A stretch of DNA of 64,000 nt from Marthasterias glacialis (Eukaryota > Echinodermata > Asteroidea > Forcipulatida > Asteriidae). The DNA is taken from positions 11,298,104 through 11,362,103 of the forward strand of contig OU452228.1 of the NCBI GenBank assembly GCA_911728455.2, in the 5' to 3' direction. Under the pieces are notes generated by a model. That model was not told where the DNA came from. It saw only the letters and a list, made by a program, of their open reading frames with translations, and searched no databases. Position numbers and translations under genes: made by a program. This document shows positions 43,655-57,500 of this stretch, piece by piece (positions within the stretch are counted from its first letter, which is position 1; every line of letters begins with the position of its first letter).

Positions 43655-44042
43655 CAGGGCCTCAAAATAAACACTGGACTGCAGGCTTGAGGTCAGTGTT
43701 TTTAGCATCAGGCCAGTAAACTTATGACCGGGCAAGTCCGGCTGTCTTGTGATTTGAATAATAATGCCTTGTCTCATCTTTAATTTTACACATGACATTC
43801 AAGTGTTGACTTTAAGTTTGAGAATATCTTTCATTTCTGTTGATTACGAAAGTATTACCCAGAAGACAAATGAGATAAATCTTCTCTTCATGATTGTTCA
43901 AACAAAAGTTTAATTGTGACATTGTGTACATAGTTTTTTCTCATTTTGATTCAGGTCTTGTCACAAATTTTCGGGTCCAGTATAAATTTTGAGCTACAAG
44001 CCCTGCTGTCTTGAAGTTTTTTTCCCCCAAATTCAAGCCCAG
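43655..44042 (+). repeat. Dispersed TIR-like element, copy 2 (partner 41285-41535)
   Basis: The right two-thirds match 41285-41535. The left end AGGGCCTCAAAATAAACACT and the right end AATTCAAGCCC are partly inverted copies. Confidence 0.55.
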
Positions 44043-44755
44043 ACTTGTTTATATTCAATCAATATTGTCCATGTATAAATATCAATACATTGAGATAGAA
44101 TTGGAAAGTGCAAGAGGCGCACTGCTATTTTTGTTCTTCTTTTGATTGCGCACATGAAGTTGTTGATGTTCTTTTGGCATTTCTAATCTGCTGTCATGGT
44201 ATTCTGTTCTTGTGTTTGGGTTTCACAAGAAAGGATTTCACACCCCCTTTTGCACTCAGAGGTAGAAATATTTATATAATGTAGGCATGTCTCGCACTTC
44301 TTGTGGTTGTGGTCTCTGTTGGAAAAGTATAAAACCCGCCTCAAAGTATTTCTCTGCCCCACCGAAAAAAAAGAAAGAAAAATGTTGAAAATGTCTAGTT
44401 ACGATGTATGCGACTGATAATAATTGATCCATTTATTAAGACAAACCTTGCTCTAGTGACCCTATTTCAAAGAACTGCTTAGCAGCTGATTTTTCTGCTT
44501 ACTGTGCGATTTCCATTTCATAGCGCTGCTAACCCTAAGCACATGAAAAGGCATGCTAACCTTCCAGTGTTCACTGTGGGAAAATGAATGATGTACCAAT
44601 GCAAATGCTCGGTGAACACACAAGCTGGCTGCCTAATTTTCTTGTTAAAATGTGTGAAATACTCTTACGCTGAAGCAAAATTTTCTGCTATAGTTAACAC
44701 GAAAATTTGCTTGTCGGCCATTGTTTGCATGCAAATCAACTGGAGACTTTTGCCC

Positions 44756-44907
44756 TGACAGAGGAAGAAGACCCATGAAGTATTTGGATGCTGTTGCCAG
44801 GGACATAACCCACAGCAAGAACAAGATTACCTAGCCTGCCTAACAACTGACAGGGAAGCCTGGAGAGATATTGTGGACTTGGCCTCAGCCGCGGCCCAAG
44901 GATGAGG
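44756..44907 (+). mobile_element. LINE 3' fragment (reverse transcriptase C-terminus)
   Basis: Reads GRRPMKYLDAVARDI, then after a frame change LACLTTDREAWRDIVDLASA and a stop. The GRP...DR..WR pattern is the common C-terminal end of LINE ORF2 proteins. About 3.7 kb from the other LINE remnant and not obviously part of it. Confidence 0.68.
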
Positions 44908-45495
44908 AAATTTGCTTCCCATTAAGCAGGACTATGAAATTTGCCCCTGATCTGGAACATTCTTATATTTACAGCAAGAAAATTTGATGAGAAAAACCAT
45001 AACCAGCACTCATTAAAACAAAAGTGGCCTCATAAATGTCAGGGGGTTACTTTGCATTACAACCTGTCCTCAGGGATGCAGGGACTTGAAAGTGCTGCAA
45101 CAAGACGAGTACTTTTTAATATAGATATTACCTGTAGGGGTCGCTTGAACGGTTCTAGTGTATGTCATACCGTTGACTATGCGGGAAAGAAATTGGAAAA
45201 GACTCAGGAAATCGTGACAGCTGGATTCTGAAAACCAATTTCTCTGGATTATTTTTCAATGATTTAATTTGTTTAGATCTCATCGTTTCATTGTCAGATT
45301 GAAATGGACGTAAAATCAATTTTCTGCAGGTTTACACAATTTTTTATACACAAGGGGACCTGTTACGCAAGTGGTTTGATGGTCGTCGTTGCTCCATTTG
45401 TGGAACACCATGGATGTAATGAGATAATTAACAAACAATTTGCGTTTAATTATTCAGTTGTTTAACCTTGATTTGCCTGTTTGTTTGTCTTGTAG

Positions 45496-45549
45496 TAAAC
45501 GTGAAATGTACGATGAAACCAGTGAAGGTGACAAGCAAGGATGTAAACG
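45496..45549 (+). CDS. CLOCK: CLOCK first coding exon
   Basis: Acceptor GTAG before 45496, donor GTAAGC at 45550. The last two bases CG plus the first A of the next exon make the arginine of [11 protein letters not shown]. Likely start ATG at 45506-45508. The frame is open upstream of it within the exon. Confidence 0.78.
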
Positions 45550-48500
45550 GTAAGCCTGCGAAGTTCTGATTGTTTAAATGAGAATTCATAAATACGACGG
45601 TTGATCCATTCTGATCGGTCGAGAGGAGGTCACATGGCCATGTGCGGTATAGACACGGTACAAAGTGTTTAAACATGGACTGAGAAAATGAGTCAAAAGA
45701 GGGCACTATAAGACGATTGCGCAGATTGGTAACCCCATGGAGGTTGATGATAGCATGCAAATTTGGCTCGAGCAAGTTTGAAACTTAAATGAGCACGTTT
45801 GGAACTTGCGCGTGCAATTTTGAAACTTTTGCTCAACTTGGATAGAAACTTAACTCAGACTCAAGTCAAGGTGAGCTGTCAGATTTGTGCTAAACTTTTA
45901 AAGTTTTTTTTTAATGTTTTTAACAGAAATACATTTATAATTGGGAATAAAAGTGTGTTGAATCGGTTTGTTTAAACGAGTTGTTTAAACACGATGAGGC
46001 CTGGTTCTCGATAATTTTACCCCGACTTCATCTCAGTAAAATTATCGAGAACAAGGCTTCACTGTGTTTAAACAACTAGTTGAAAACCTCTTCACCACAC
46101 TTTTTTTTCCCTACTATCTTACCACTTACCCGTACTATGTCTATCGGGCATGGTAATCTTCCTGGCCTAATTTGATTTCAGATGTTTTTGCCCCTGGGAA
46201 ATCAGTAAGACTGTAAAAAATTTGGTTTGTTTGTATGCATTGCCTTTAAATGCGTTTCCCCCTCCCCCCTCCTCAAAAGGTGATCGTTGTACAAATGCAA
46301 TTGTACACAATGTTTAATTTACACACATCTATTTCAATGCTGTCATTTTAGGTTGATAATTCATGGTATGCTGTGGCATAACAAAAACATACTTGAATTT
46401 AAACAAAGTTTTGATGATATTTTATTTATCAATTGTTGGACAACATTTAGGTTTGGGTAAACCTTTATCTATTGACAGACAGATAAGGACTAACAAATAA
46501 AATGTTCAATAAGGGAATAAAAGAGCGGTGACAAGGTCTTAAAGATCAGCTTAAGACCAGCAGGGTTGTGGCCCTGTGATAAGGGACCGGTCCGAAGGCA
46601 AATGACAAGGATCTATGTGTGAGTTATATCAGATATTGAATGCATGTCGTTTGTGTATTGTCGCAGAATATATTCAACGAGGTGAAACCTGGCTTTTTAC
46701 ATTTCACTCGGCTTCACCTTATGAAATGGAATAGTCCAGCTTTCACCTTGTGATGATATTCTGCGACAATGCACTCACATGGCGTTCAGTATTTGTGGAG
46801 TCCTACAGACTATTTGAATAGTGATTTTGATTTGAAAAAAGGACTTCATTGTGAAAAGTATATTCAGTGGAGTCACAGGCCTGAAATTACACAGAGACTA
46901 AAGAAGCTATGGCCCCCTAGTCCAGGCCTTGGCTACCCTTCAAAACATCCCCATTGGGCTTTACCCTTTTGCCGATGAAATTGCTGTCCTCGAGTCAACT
47001 TTTGATAATTGTCACCTCTTACAGAAAGTGTCGCAATGCAAGTGAGAAGAAGCGTCGAGATCAGTTCAACTGTCTTATCCAGGAGCTTGGATGCATGGTG
47101 TCCTCCAAGAACCGCAAGATGGACAAGTCAGCGGTTCTCCGCTCGACCATCAATTTCCTTAAAGTTCACAATGGTAAGAGGCTTTGATTCTCAGCTGCTT
47201 GACATGGTGCACTTGTCCGTACACAAACGACTTATTTGGGGGGTTTGTCTGATTTTTCCTGTTGTAAGGGTTCTTCAGAAATATCCCCTTTCTTTCAAAC
47301 TTTCTTGTACTTGTCTTCAAGAGGGAGAAAAGTGTGCACAACTGCATCGCTGTCAAACTTCTATTGTTAAACCACGGTGATAGTTTGTGAATTTTTATTG
47401 GGTCAGGAACCAATCACAGGATGTGCTAAAAAGACGCATGAACATGGCGTGCGCAGTCAAGAGGGAAACATGAATGATGTACCCCACAGGGTACATTACC
47501 TTGATCATGCCCACCGTTGGTCGTTTTCACCGCCTTGTGCAATGAAATAGCCTGGGCACACCAGTCGCACATATATATACCAATCAGCATGGAGGATTCA
47601 CAGTCGGTGTGCTTCGGGCGTGCAGCGGCCATAACTGTGGTGGTGCAAACCACCATGGATGAGCTGCTCGGATTAGTGTATTCTTGCCTCTCTTCACCTG
47701 GGCATGCTCAGGGGTCTAGTGGTGAAGACATCTGCTCTAGATTGTAGGGTTTGTGGGTTGGAATCCCACGGGGGTTGCCCGGGGTTGCTCTTCTGTAGGA
47801 GCATTGAGTATACTGATTAGCACACATCAGTGTGCGATCAATATGTTTTGAAAAACAAACTTATTATCCTTTTCTTTTATTAACCTTCCCATAGGTGCAT
47901 ACTCAAAGATGCTATGCACATAATGGTGAAGTAATGCATGCCACACTTTCCAGTCATTGTATTTGTATGTATGGTCGATCAGTGCCACAGATTGTCACTG
48001 CAGAAAATGACCAAGGTTGAGTACCTTATCTCTTTCCAAAAGTAGCCCGAATTCATATGTAATAGACCAATCCATTAAGCCGCACCCCCTTAGGTATTGA
48101 CCAATTACAGCCTTGGCTATGCAACCGAAAGTCCGACAAAAGTCTGATACGATAAAATCCTATTGGAGAATGTAAACATGAGTGCGTGTACTTAAAGCAT
48201 GTGCATTCATCTGGTTGAGTGTGGCATTGAAGAGATGCACATTGTGCTGCCCACGTGTACAGTGGTAATGTAGCCACAGCTGTGATTGTTCAATATGTTT
48301 AGGGGCTGGGCTTAATGGATCAGTCTATTGAGCACAGCTGGTGGCTTCTCCAGCGTACCACTCTCATTGAAGCACTTTGGGCAATGGCTCTACTCTCCAG
48401 ATAAATGTGTGCCTTCAAAATGCCATTTTTGTGGCACAGTGTGGTATGGAAACACGCTGATAGTAGGAGGGTTAGTAATCAGAATTATTGCTCTTTTTTT

Positions 48501-51500
48501 CCACATCATTTTCTGTTATTATTATATACTTTTTGTACCCTTGAATCACCAGACAATGCTCTCAAATCAGAGACGTCAATCAAGGAGAAGTGGAAGCCAT
48601 CCTTTTTGTCGGACAACGAGTTCAGTCAGCTGATGCTGGAAGCGTTGGATGGATTCCTCATCGTCTTCTCACAACAGGGACACATCTTATACACATCCTG
48701 CAGCATTACCTCTCTCTTAAGACATTTACCTGTAAGTTGGAAAACAATGCAATGATTTCTTTGTTAAAAAAAAAGTAAAATGGGTTGCATATGTGTTAAC
48801 TAAAAATACAAAAATTCACTAAGGCAGTTTCCCTTGTAGTTTATCACTTGATAAAAATATAATTATGAGAATTCCCTGGTTCATTCAGCAAAGATAGAGG
48901 TCGTCATTCCCCAATGTACTCTGCGGCAGTAGAAAAAATAGGTGAAGTTATTTTAGAACTACTCTATTTTCCTGCGTACAAGGCGCTCGGTTTATTAGTT
49001 TCAATACCCCGAAATCAACAAAACACGATTCAAGTGTAAGACGTACCACCGTATAAGATGCACCATGACCGCACACACCAGGCGCAACTCACTGTCGGAA
49101 CATCGCCACACAGGGGTCATTGTGTTGGTGCATGACACTTAACATTGCTTGAAGAGATCCAAAAAAAATTTAATCATGAAAACTAGTAAAACAATGCCTC
49201 TATTTTTTTGAATTGCTTACTTTTCATTTTCGTTGTTTAAGATTGTTTCATAAGACATTGCGGTCCCATCGTTTCCTTTCCAACAAACAGCCTTCTAGTC
49301 TTCATTATCTCGCTTTTTTGAATGCTACAATACAGGCAAGAACCAACAAACGCTAGCAGGCACTTAATAACAACGCAATAGAATGAGAGCATACGCCCCT
49401 TGTCTGCGAAATCTAACCGTACAGTACGTGATAACATACAGTAACGCTTGTAAACGACTTGACAACTAAAGACTAGTTATCTGCGCATGCTCAACAACAA
49501 CAAAATGCCCCAAATGCTGTCAGTGTCACTGGTGTGCACGCTAAAGCCATGTACTGCATGGGTCGTCACTGGTTCACACGCCTTGGACAGCAGCATGTAT
49601 GTTTCTGACAGCTTTGGACCATCCTTGAGCCATTCGTTATACACAGGTACATAATGTGGGGTTTCTTCCTGATGGATAGTTTATCGATGGATGTTTTGCT
49701 AATAACAAACTTTTCTCCAACTCCCTTTGCACTTCGAACCCATCTTGAAATATAAAAATAGAGAAAAAAAAAATGCTTAAAAAACATTTTCTTACCAGCA
49801 AACATCTTTATGACCCCTGGCATAAACAGGCCTGACACTTTACGACGGAGGCAACGGAGGCAATTCCTCTGGTCATTGCCTTGGTGCCCTTGAAATGTTC
49901 CAGTACAAATTTACAATTTCCTCAAAGAGGTGGCCTTTATCAAGAGGAAAAAGGCTTGGTGCCTTTGCCCTTTCAAGAATGACGGTCTGCATAAAGTTTA
50001 TCAAAAGTACAGCTTTCAAAAAAACGCTTGTGTTTTTGTCTGTTTTTATTTTTTTCTTGATCATTACCTCTCATGTATCATGCCTGTATCAGTCCTTACA
50101 AGCTGATTATATACATGTATGCAGGGAATACAACGATTGGAAATGTCAGTGGATTATAATCAAGGTCCATTTTAAGGCCTTGGGAATTCCTTGTAAAATC
50201 ACTGAAAGAAATTCTAAGATGGTTATGAACAACATGTTTATATATGCATTTGTACTCCTTTAGTGAAGAGGTTGAGTTGTTTGTTGTTCTAGAGGCTTCT
50301 ATGTGTTTCGTATATATGCATACAGACAGGGTGTATGCCCTTTTTTCCTCCATTTTTAACAAGAAATGCAGACCTACAAATGTTTAGATGTGTGCAATTT
50401 ATGGTTTCATAACTGTGTTGAGGATATTAGTTGGGGTGGAGTTGTGGGGAAGGGCAGGAATGTTTTATTAACCAGAAGACCCCGGATGACGTGTATGTCC
50501 GTGCAAATAATGTCCGAGCCAGCAAACGGAGGTCGTGTGAACACGCCATTGTGTGAAATAGGAATACCGGAACAATGATCACCCGGACATTTTGTTTTGG
50601 AGCATGCACAGAGTATGCACTCACCATGCAGTACTTAGTTTCACCCACACAAAGAGAACAGATGATGCTGAATATTTCGCAAATTTTTGCCCATTTTGGG
50701 GGGTTATTGTGTAATCCCCGATTCCAGACCTTTGTCCCTTTGTCCTTGAATGAGACATTGAGAGGCTTCCGCTAACGTTTATTCATTTGTGGCTCAATCA
50801 TGTTGATGGAGGGTAAGTCTGCGTGAACCAAGTTTCCAGCCTTGGTTTCGGCTTGAGGAACAATCCTCGGCCATAGCTCATGGTCAAGGTTTTGCAGTTC
50901 ACCGTGTGTGAATTTTTACATTTCCTCATTAGAGAAAACAAAAATTGCGGTGCTTCAAAAAGAATCTTTGTTCTCTTGGCTTGATCAAATTAAGGTTTCT
51001 TTGTGCCAGCAGTACTCTCAAAGAAAATCAATTCTGGTGTCATAGGGTTATCTGTCCCCCACCCCCTCGCAAGACGGTCTGGCAAACAGATTTACTGAGG
51101 GGATTCTGTCCCCCTGCCAGGGGATACACTCCACGATATGCATGGTACATACATGTACTATTTCCGGGGGGGGGGGGGGAGGGGGAGGGAAGGGGAAACA
51201 TTTTCTGTTTTTTTTTTTTTTTGTTTTTTTTTCTGTCTGCCGTCATTCCTGCGTTTTTGCCCGTTATTCTCGCGTATTGGCCCAATTCGCTAGCTTGTGC
51301 ATGGGGAGAACCCTGGTACATGACTTGGCTTTAAATATGCCTTTTTGCAGGGGATGCCATTCTTCGATTGAACAATAAATACTTGATGCTGGTGTACATT
51401 CATCTCAGGGGTTGTGATCACAACCTTCTGTAATTAGTCATACTTTTATAGTAACAAACATTTTTCAAAATTACCTTGATTCAAAGCAAAGAAAAAGAAG

Positions 51501-54500
51501 GGAAAAAAACCCTTAAAGGGGTTGTGTCGTCATGATTATAGCGGTAAATGGAATAACCCAGTTACTACAAGCGCATGCGTGCCTGCGGTCACATCACAGT
51601 TTGACAAAGACAGCACCCTTTGTGATTTGACTGCAAGTGCGCGCGTGTGCAGTATCTGGGTGAGATCATCTTTCCATGCACAGCAACAGTCCTGCTTTAA
51701 CTATGACGACACAGCCCCTTTAATCAAATGCAAGCATGAACAGTTCAACAAAGTTATCATCTAAAAGGCGATTGCCAGGTCTGAATTTAAAGATGCATGG
51801 CCTGATTTTCACTAAAAAAAAAGTCTTTTAAAAATATGTTTTCTCTTGAAAGAATTTGTTGACAGGCAACGCTGTTTCAAAATGAAAAACATACAGAAAC
51901 TTTCTCATATGCCACTGACAATGCACAAATTACATGTAAACATGGCTGATGGACATGAGATAATGTCAGATCCCAACAATAATTGATTTTTAGTTTTTAA
52001 ATAACTACTACTTATCATTGGCTGTTTTTTTCGTGAAGTATCTTTAATGAAAGCTTATAACTTTCTCAGATCTATAAAAACAGCTGTTTAAAATTTAAAT
52101 CTAACTTTTCAGGTCAAATCCTCAAAAAAATCGGACCCATCATCTTTAATCACCCGCAAAGCATTCAAAAACTAGTCATGAGTGCTTCAGGCTAGACAAG
52201 TCCAAAATCATATTTGAATAAAACTAATATACAATGTGAGATTGAAGATGTGAATATTAAAAAATAAATCGATGTCGGAGTGATGTAGTTCGTTTTATTA
52301 AGAATCTAACTAAAACATGTTCGTCTGGTAATGACCAGAACAGGAAATGTCAACAATGCTCTGATGGACTAGTCAAAAATTGTGTGGGCTAGTCGAATGC
52401 ACAAATTACTAGCTGGCTGGACTGCTCGGGAACAAAAAAAAAATCAGCATAAGATCAGCATGGGATCACCTACATTGTGTTCATCATGTTTATGTACGAT
52501 GTCTCATTAAAGCAAGAGGATTATGAGGGCATATGTAATTGTCATATAAACAAATGATGATAGCTATCTCGTTCCCTCTCCACATAAACAGGCTCAATTT
52601 CCTTGGGATGTATGAAGAGGTCTGAATGTATTTCAGATCTTTGTTCAATATTGTTTGTAACCTGTTGAGGTCATTAACCTTTTGTAACTTCTCCACTGGT
52701 AGACTTGAAGGTGAAATATAGGCTCGGTAAAATTGTTTTTTTTTCTTTAAATAAAATGATAACACGTAGGACACCCTGGATGAACAAAAGAATTGTTTTA
52801 CTGTTTTAATGTAAGATTGTTTACTTTCTTTGTTTGTTTGTTGTTTTTCAGGTTGATTGCTTAGGTTTGAAATGCTGTGATGAACACGTAATGTTTTGAA
52901 CACATCGAGTATCATGTGTGGTCGTGTAAATCAAAACTGTTGTGGGGCTCAGAACCTTTTCTGTAGTAGTAATAGTAATGGTAGCTGTATATCTAACTGC
53001 CTTGATTCCTGTCTATTGCAGAAAGACTTAGAAAACTGTACAATATATGAATTAGTCCACGAAGACGACCGACCCAAGATCTTCAAGATCCTGTCAGAGG
53101 TGGAGACCAACCAGGACAACGAAGAGGAACTCGTCAGCAAACGCTTTACATTCCACTGCCAGATGAGAAGGGGATCCCTGCTCTCTAAAGATCTAGCCGA
53201 GTATGAGCTTGTGAAATTCCATGGCAACTTCACCCTTATCAATAATGACGAGGGTGAGTGGAGATAACAACAATAATAATAATAATATCAGTCATTGAGA
53301 TACATGTAGTGGCTTTGGCACAGGATTCAAAGCGCTGTGACTGGTATGACAGATATGCTATGCTTGAATTATGAGACCCTTTTTATGGCATCGTTACAAG
53401 GTGCTTCGGCGCAATTATGCAGCCAACTGTACCAGAAACGCAATGGCAAACCCCGTCTCTGAACAATAAGTGCACTGCGTTCTTTAACGTGCAGTAACGC
53501 AACACACGGAACCAACAGCTCTATGTCCCATCTGCAACCCCTTTTGTTGCTTGCTGACTGTAGATTTGACATTGGTTCACCATGCAGAACACTGGTTCCC
53601 AGGGCCTCTAGAACACTTCCCACCTGCATATATGCATGCAGCTAAACTTTTGTAGATACATGTATATCTTATTGAGAATTTGTACATTTCATGTGTAATT
53701 GTCCATGTATATTTAATAACATCTTTAGGGCTATTCAATGATTACTTATGGTACTTTGACCACGGGAATTATTTTCCTGACTTAAAATGTTGAAATTTGT
53801 TGTTAACAATGGCAAACTTCAACAAATCAAGTCTCACAAAAACAGATTCCTGTGTTAATCAGTGTACTCTTCTGCCCAACTGGCTCTTTCCGCAAAATAT
53901 CACAGGCGACTGTGGAGACTAAGCCCATAGCAGCGGCAAAACTAGGGTAAAACTACAGGGGGGCACAAGGGGTTGCACCAATTCAAAAATTTAATTTTTC
54001 CTAAAAAAGCACTCTTGTTATGCTGTTAACTATTTCTTGTAAGATAATCTGGCATGGAGGTAAAAGCAAACACATTGTCTGTGTGTAAAGAGAAAAATAG
54101 TTTTAAAAAACATTGAGTATTACATAATACGCTCATAAAATGTAACATCCTGTTTGGCAAATTTTTGTATCCAAAAAGTCCAGATTGCAAATGGGGGGAG
54201 GGGCATGGACATTGGTTGGGGGGCAAGTGCCCCCCCCCCCTTAGTTCTGCCACTGGGCCACAGAACACAAGCCATGGAGTTTCCACATACATGTAATGCC
54301 AACTGTACAAATGGAAGATACCCATGCCCTGAATGCTGGCCTGGAAGGTATGGTACTTTGCAGCAGTCGGGGGGTACCTGTGTATACGAGGGTTGACTGA
54401 CCACAGAATCATCCCTCAGCATTTTATGTTTTCGCACAATTTTCTTCCAGGCGTACTACCACTCGATGTAGGGTTAACTCGTTACTGCTTTGTGTCGACG

Positions 54501-57500
54501 GTGCGTTTACAAACAACTCAGCTCAGTCGTGAGATGGCCACATTCAGTGAGCAACAGAACAAATTCATGTCAAGACACAGTCTGGATTGGAAATTTCTCT
54601 TCCTGGACCATAGGTAGGCACTCAAATCTATTGTTAAGGAAAATTGAACACTTGTGTTTTGTTCTCGAGTTAACTGAAAATACATGCTCATGTTGCTTCA
54701 ACATCAGGCATGCCAGTTTTCAGGCTTTTGCCGCTTTTTAATTTTTTCAAAAATAAATCATCAGGCCGGAGAAAAAAACATCTTTACAGCGCATGCTCAG
54801 ATAGATAGTTTTGGTTATCAAGTTTTGGTTTAATGTAATCTGGTAATGCATAAATTTCACCAAAAGAGGGCGTATGCTCCCATTTAATGAACATTGTGCA
54901 GCACCCGCTAGCTTTCGGTGGTTCTTGCATGTATTGTAGTGCATGCAAAGCAGCGGGGTAATGAAGAATAGCCCAGTGCTTTGCGCGATGTGTGTGTGTC
55001 AAAATGTGGTCAATGCGTTTCGCGGCAAGCATTTTCTGAATTGTTTTACTGATCGTACTCAATTTGGCTACCAAAATGAGGATAGAAAAACGTTGCTAGT
55101 GTAAAGAACAGTTGTGTAGGCTATAATACATGCACATGTAGTTTAAATTAGGGAATAACAGTGTGAGGACCCGGTCTTCACTGCGTGGTAATGACCGGGT
55201 TGGTGGCTGGCTGCTGTTAATGGACCGAGCCTAAGGCGAGGTCCATTAACAGCAGCCAGCCACCAAACAAGGTCATTACCACGTAGTGAAGACCGGGTCC
55301 TCACACTGCTACTGCCATTGCATTTTTATAATAAACCTTGAATAATAATAAGTTAAAGAAGTCAATCAATAAGCCGTTATTAATTAGTATTCAGGCCTGA
55401 TACTTCAAGTACTATAAGCCCTCAAGCCACAAAAGAGGCCATTATGTAAGTCAAAAATGTTGTCCTTGCTCAGATCACTAACACTTCAGCACTTGCGCAC
55501 AATTAAAACATCGCGTCATTTACTCCTTGAACGCGCCACGGAAATTCACAAGATTTTCTACTGTGCACAGAAATCCTTAGATAACTTTTGTTATGATTAT
55601 TTTCTTGTGTTACAAGATTAGTTTATTGTGTAGAGGATGAAATTACCTTTTGAATGATTTGCACAGTTGTTTTGTTTGCTTTACCAAATCAAAGCAATGA
55701 GGTTGGAAACATAAGACACATCAGCTAAAATTAGGAAACATTGTTCGTGTCCGAAGTAAACGTTTGTTACGTGGAAAGTTGCACACAATTTTGCTCAACT
55801 GTACTGTCATCTCAAAGAAAAATCTCTGGGACAAAAAAGTACTTGATGTGCCTGTAAGAAGGGCGTAGAGCCTTACGTCCTTCTTCCAGGCATACAGCGT
55901 TTTGTTTCTTAGCTCTTCTAGGAGCAATCCTCTTAAATAAAAAAACAAATGTATCACAAATAACAAACACACTTCCGGCCAAGCTATTTTGGTGATCATA
56001 ATATCAGCATGCATAGTTCATGAATTACTTGTAGGCAGTGCATAGACATGATAGACGATGGAATTAGAGTTAAAACTCATTCCAAAATCAATGACGTCAG
56101 GGTTCTCCCCATGCACAAGTCTGCAGGAATTATGGCTGATAGGCAAAACATTTATGTTTATTATTTTTGTATTTTTTATTTTTTTTTTTCCAATTTTGAT
56201 CCAATTCACAAAAAATCATAACATTAAACCATTTTAAATGATCCAGATTGCACAGCAGAGCTTTTCAAACCAAACGTAAACATCAAATCAAAATATTCCG
56301 AGGACCTGGTTTCAATTCAGCGTGCTTCAGCCAGACTTTCAAAATTTGGGTCCAGAATGTAATGCCCCCGAGTTTTGAAAAATCCTGGGGAGAACCCTTG
56401 ATGCACTATACCTTGAAAGTACACGGACCTTCCTTTTTTTTTTCTTTTGCAGAGGACCTCCGATAATCGGATACTTGCCATTTGAAGTGCTGGGTACATC
56501 TGTGTATGATTACTACCACCAAGATGACCTGGAGAAAGTTGCACACTGCCATGAAGCATGTAAGTGAATGATAAGTAATAACAATAATAATAATAATACC
56601 AAAGTCTTATATAGCGCATGTATCTACCAACATTTAGGTACCCAAGGCACTTATTATATATTTATTTTTTTAAAGACAAGTTGTTGAAGTTTTTGAATTA
56701 TAAGACCCATTTATGTAGCACCTTGTAAGGGTGACTGAAGTGGGATTTGAACCTGCGAATCTGTACGGTTTGTGTAGCCAGAAACTGCTATTTTTGTTGT
56801 AAACACCTTTTTTTCTTGAATCATTACTAAAGTAAGAGACCTTGCCAATGGCGCCCATCACACTGGCGTCAATCACAAGTAATAACATATCAGTAAGAAT
56901 TTTCTAGCTAAAAAAAACAAAAACATTTGTGTACCGTGTTAAAGATACCACGGTACCACAAAGTACATGTATAATACGTGGATGTTAATTATTTTTTGCG
57001 TGAGCTTAAAGGCAAGTGACACCTTTGGTATCTGGAACCGGAAGTTTGTTTTAATCCTGTATAGTTGTAGATATGTACCTTAAAACTAACCTGTGAAAAT
57101 TTTGTTTCAAAAGATGGTAGCGGTTTTTTAGATACCAGAGAAAATCTGGAGTGGTTATTTCCACGCAGAAGGATCCGAAAATGCTGAACCTGCATGTTTT
57201 TCATTACTTGTCTCAGGTTCAACTTTGTGGGCAGAAAATGATCTCTTTCTCTAAAAACCACATTACTTCAAATGAAATCGAATCGTTTCTCACAGTCTTT
57301 TGTACTATCGACAGCTCTCCAATGCTTCTGACCGAGTAAGCTTTTATGGTCATTAATTTGTGGCGTAATTACTAAAGGTACACCCAACCTTTAAAGAGGG
57401 GCATGGTAACAATTGTGATGCACTCACTTTAACGTGAAGGTAGAGACTTGAATGTTTTCCCCTACTTTCATAGGTCTTTATCTATTGGTAACTGAGTGCA

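Larger units (their letters stand above)
48732..53021. other. Long CLOCK intron (4.3 kb)
   Basis: Contains a CAGGCCTG element, a TTAACCAG element, a G/T-tract and a foldback. 48732-49826 and 51725-53021 hold nothing I recognise. Confidence 0.6.

Noticed and set aside
52150-52430. Possible MITE with CTAGTC motifs at both sides
   Set aside because: The motifs ACTAGTCATGAG and GACTAGTCAAAAA are too short and diverged to call terminal repeats.
52896-53021. Extension of the CLOCK PAS-A exon upstream to 52896, where the frame is open
   Set aside because: A polypyrimidine stretch and GCAG sit just before 53022, and the upstream residues ([11 protein letters not shown]) do not match CLOCK, so it is intron.
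54154-54396. Cysteine-rich reading frame with [15 protein letters not shown]
   Set aside because: It begins inside a TIR element and a C run and ends before the CLOCK exon. A chance frame is the simplest reading.
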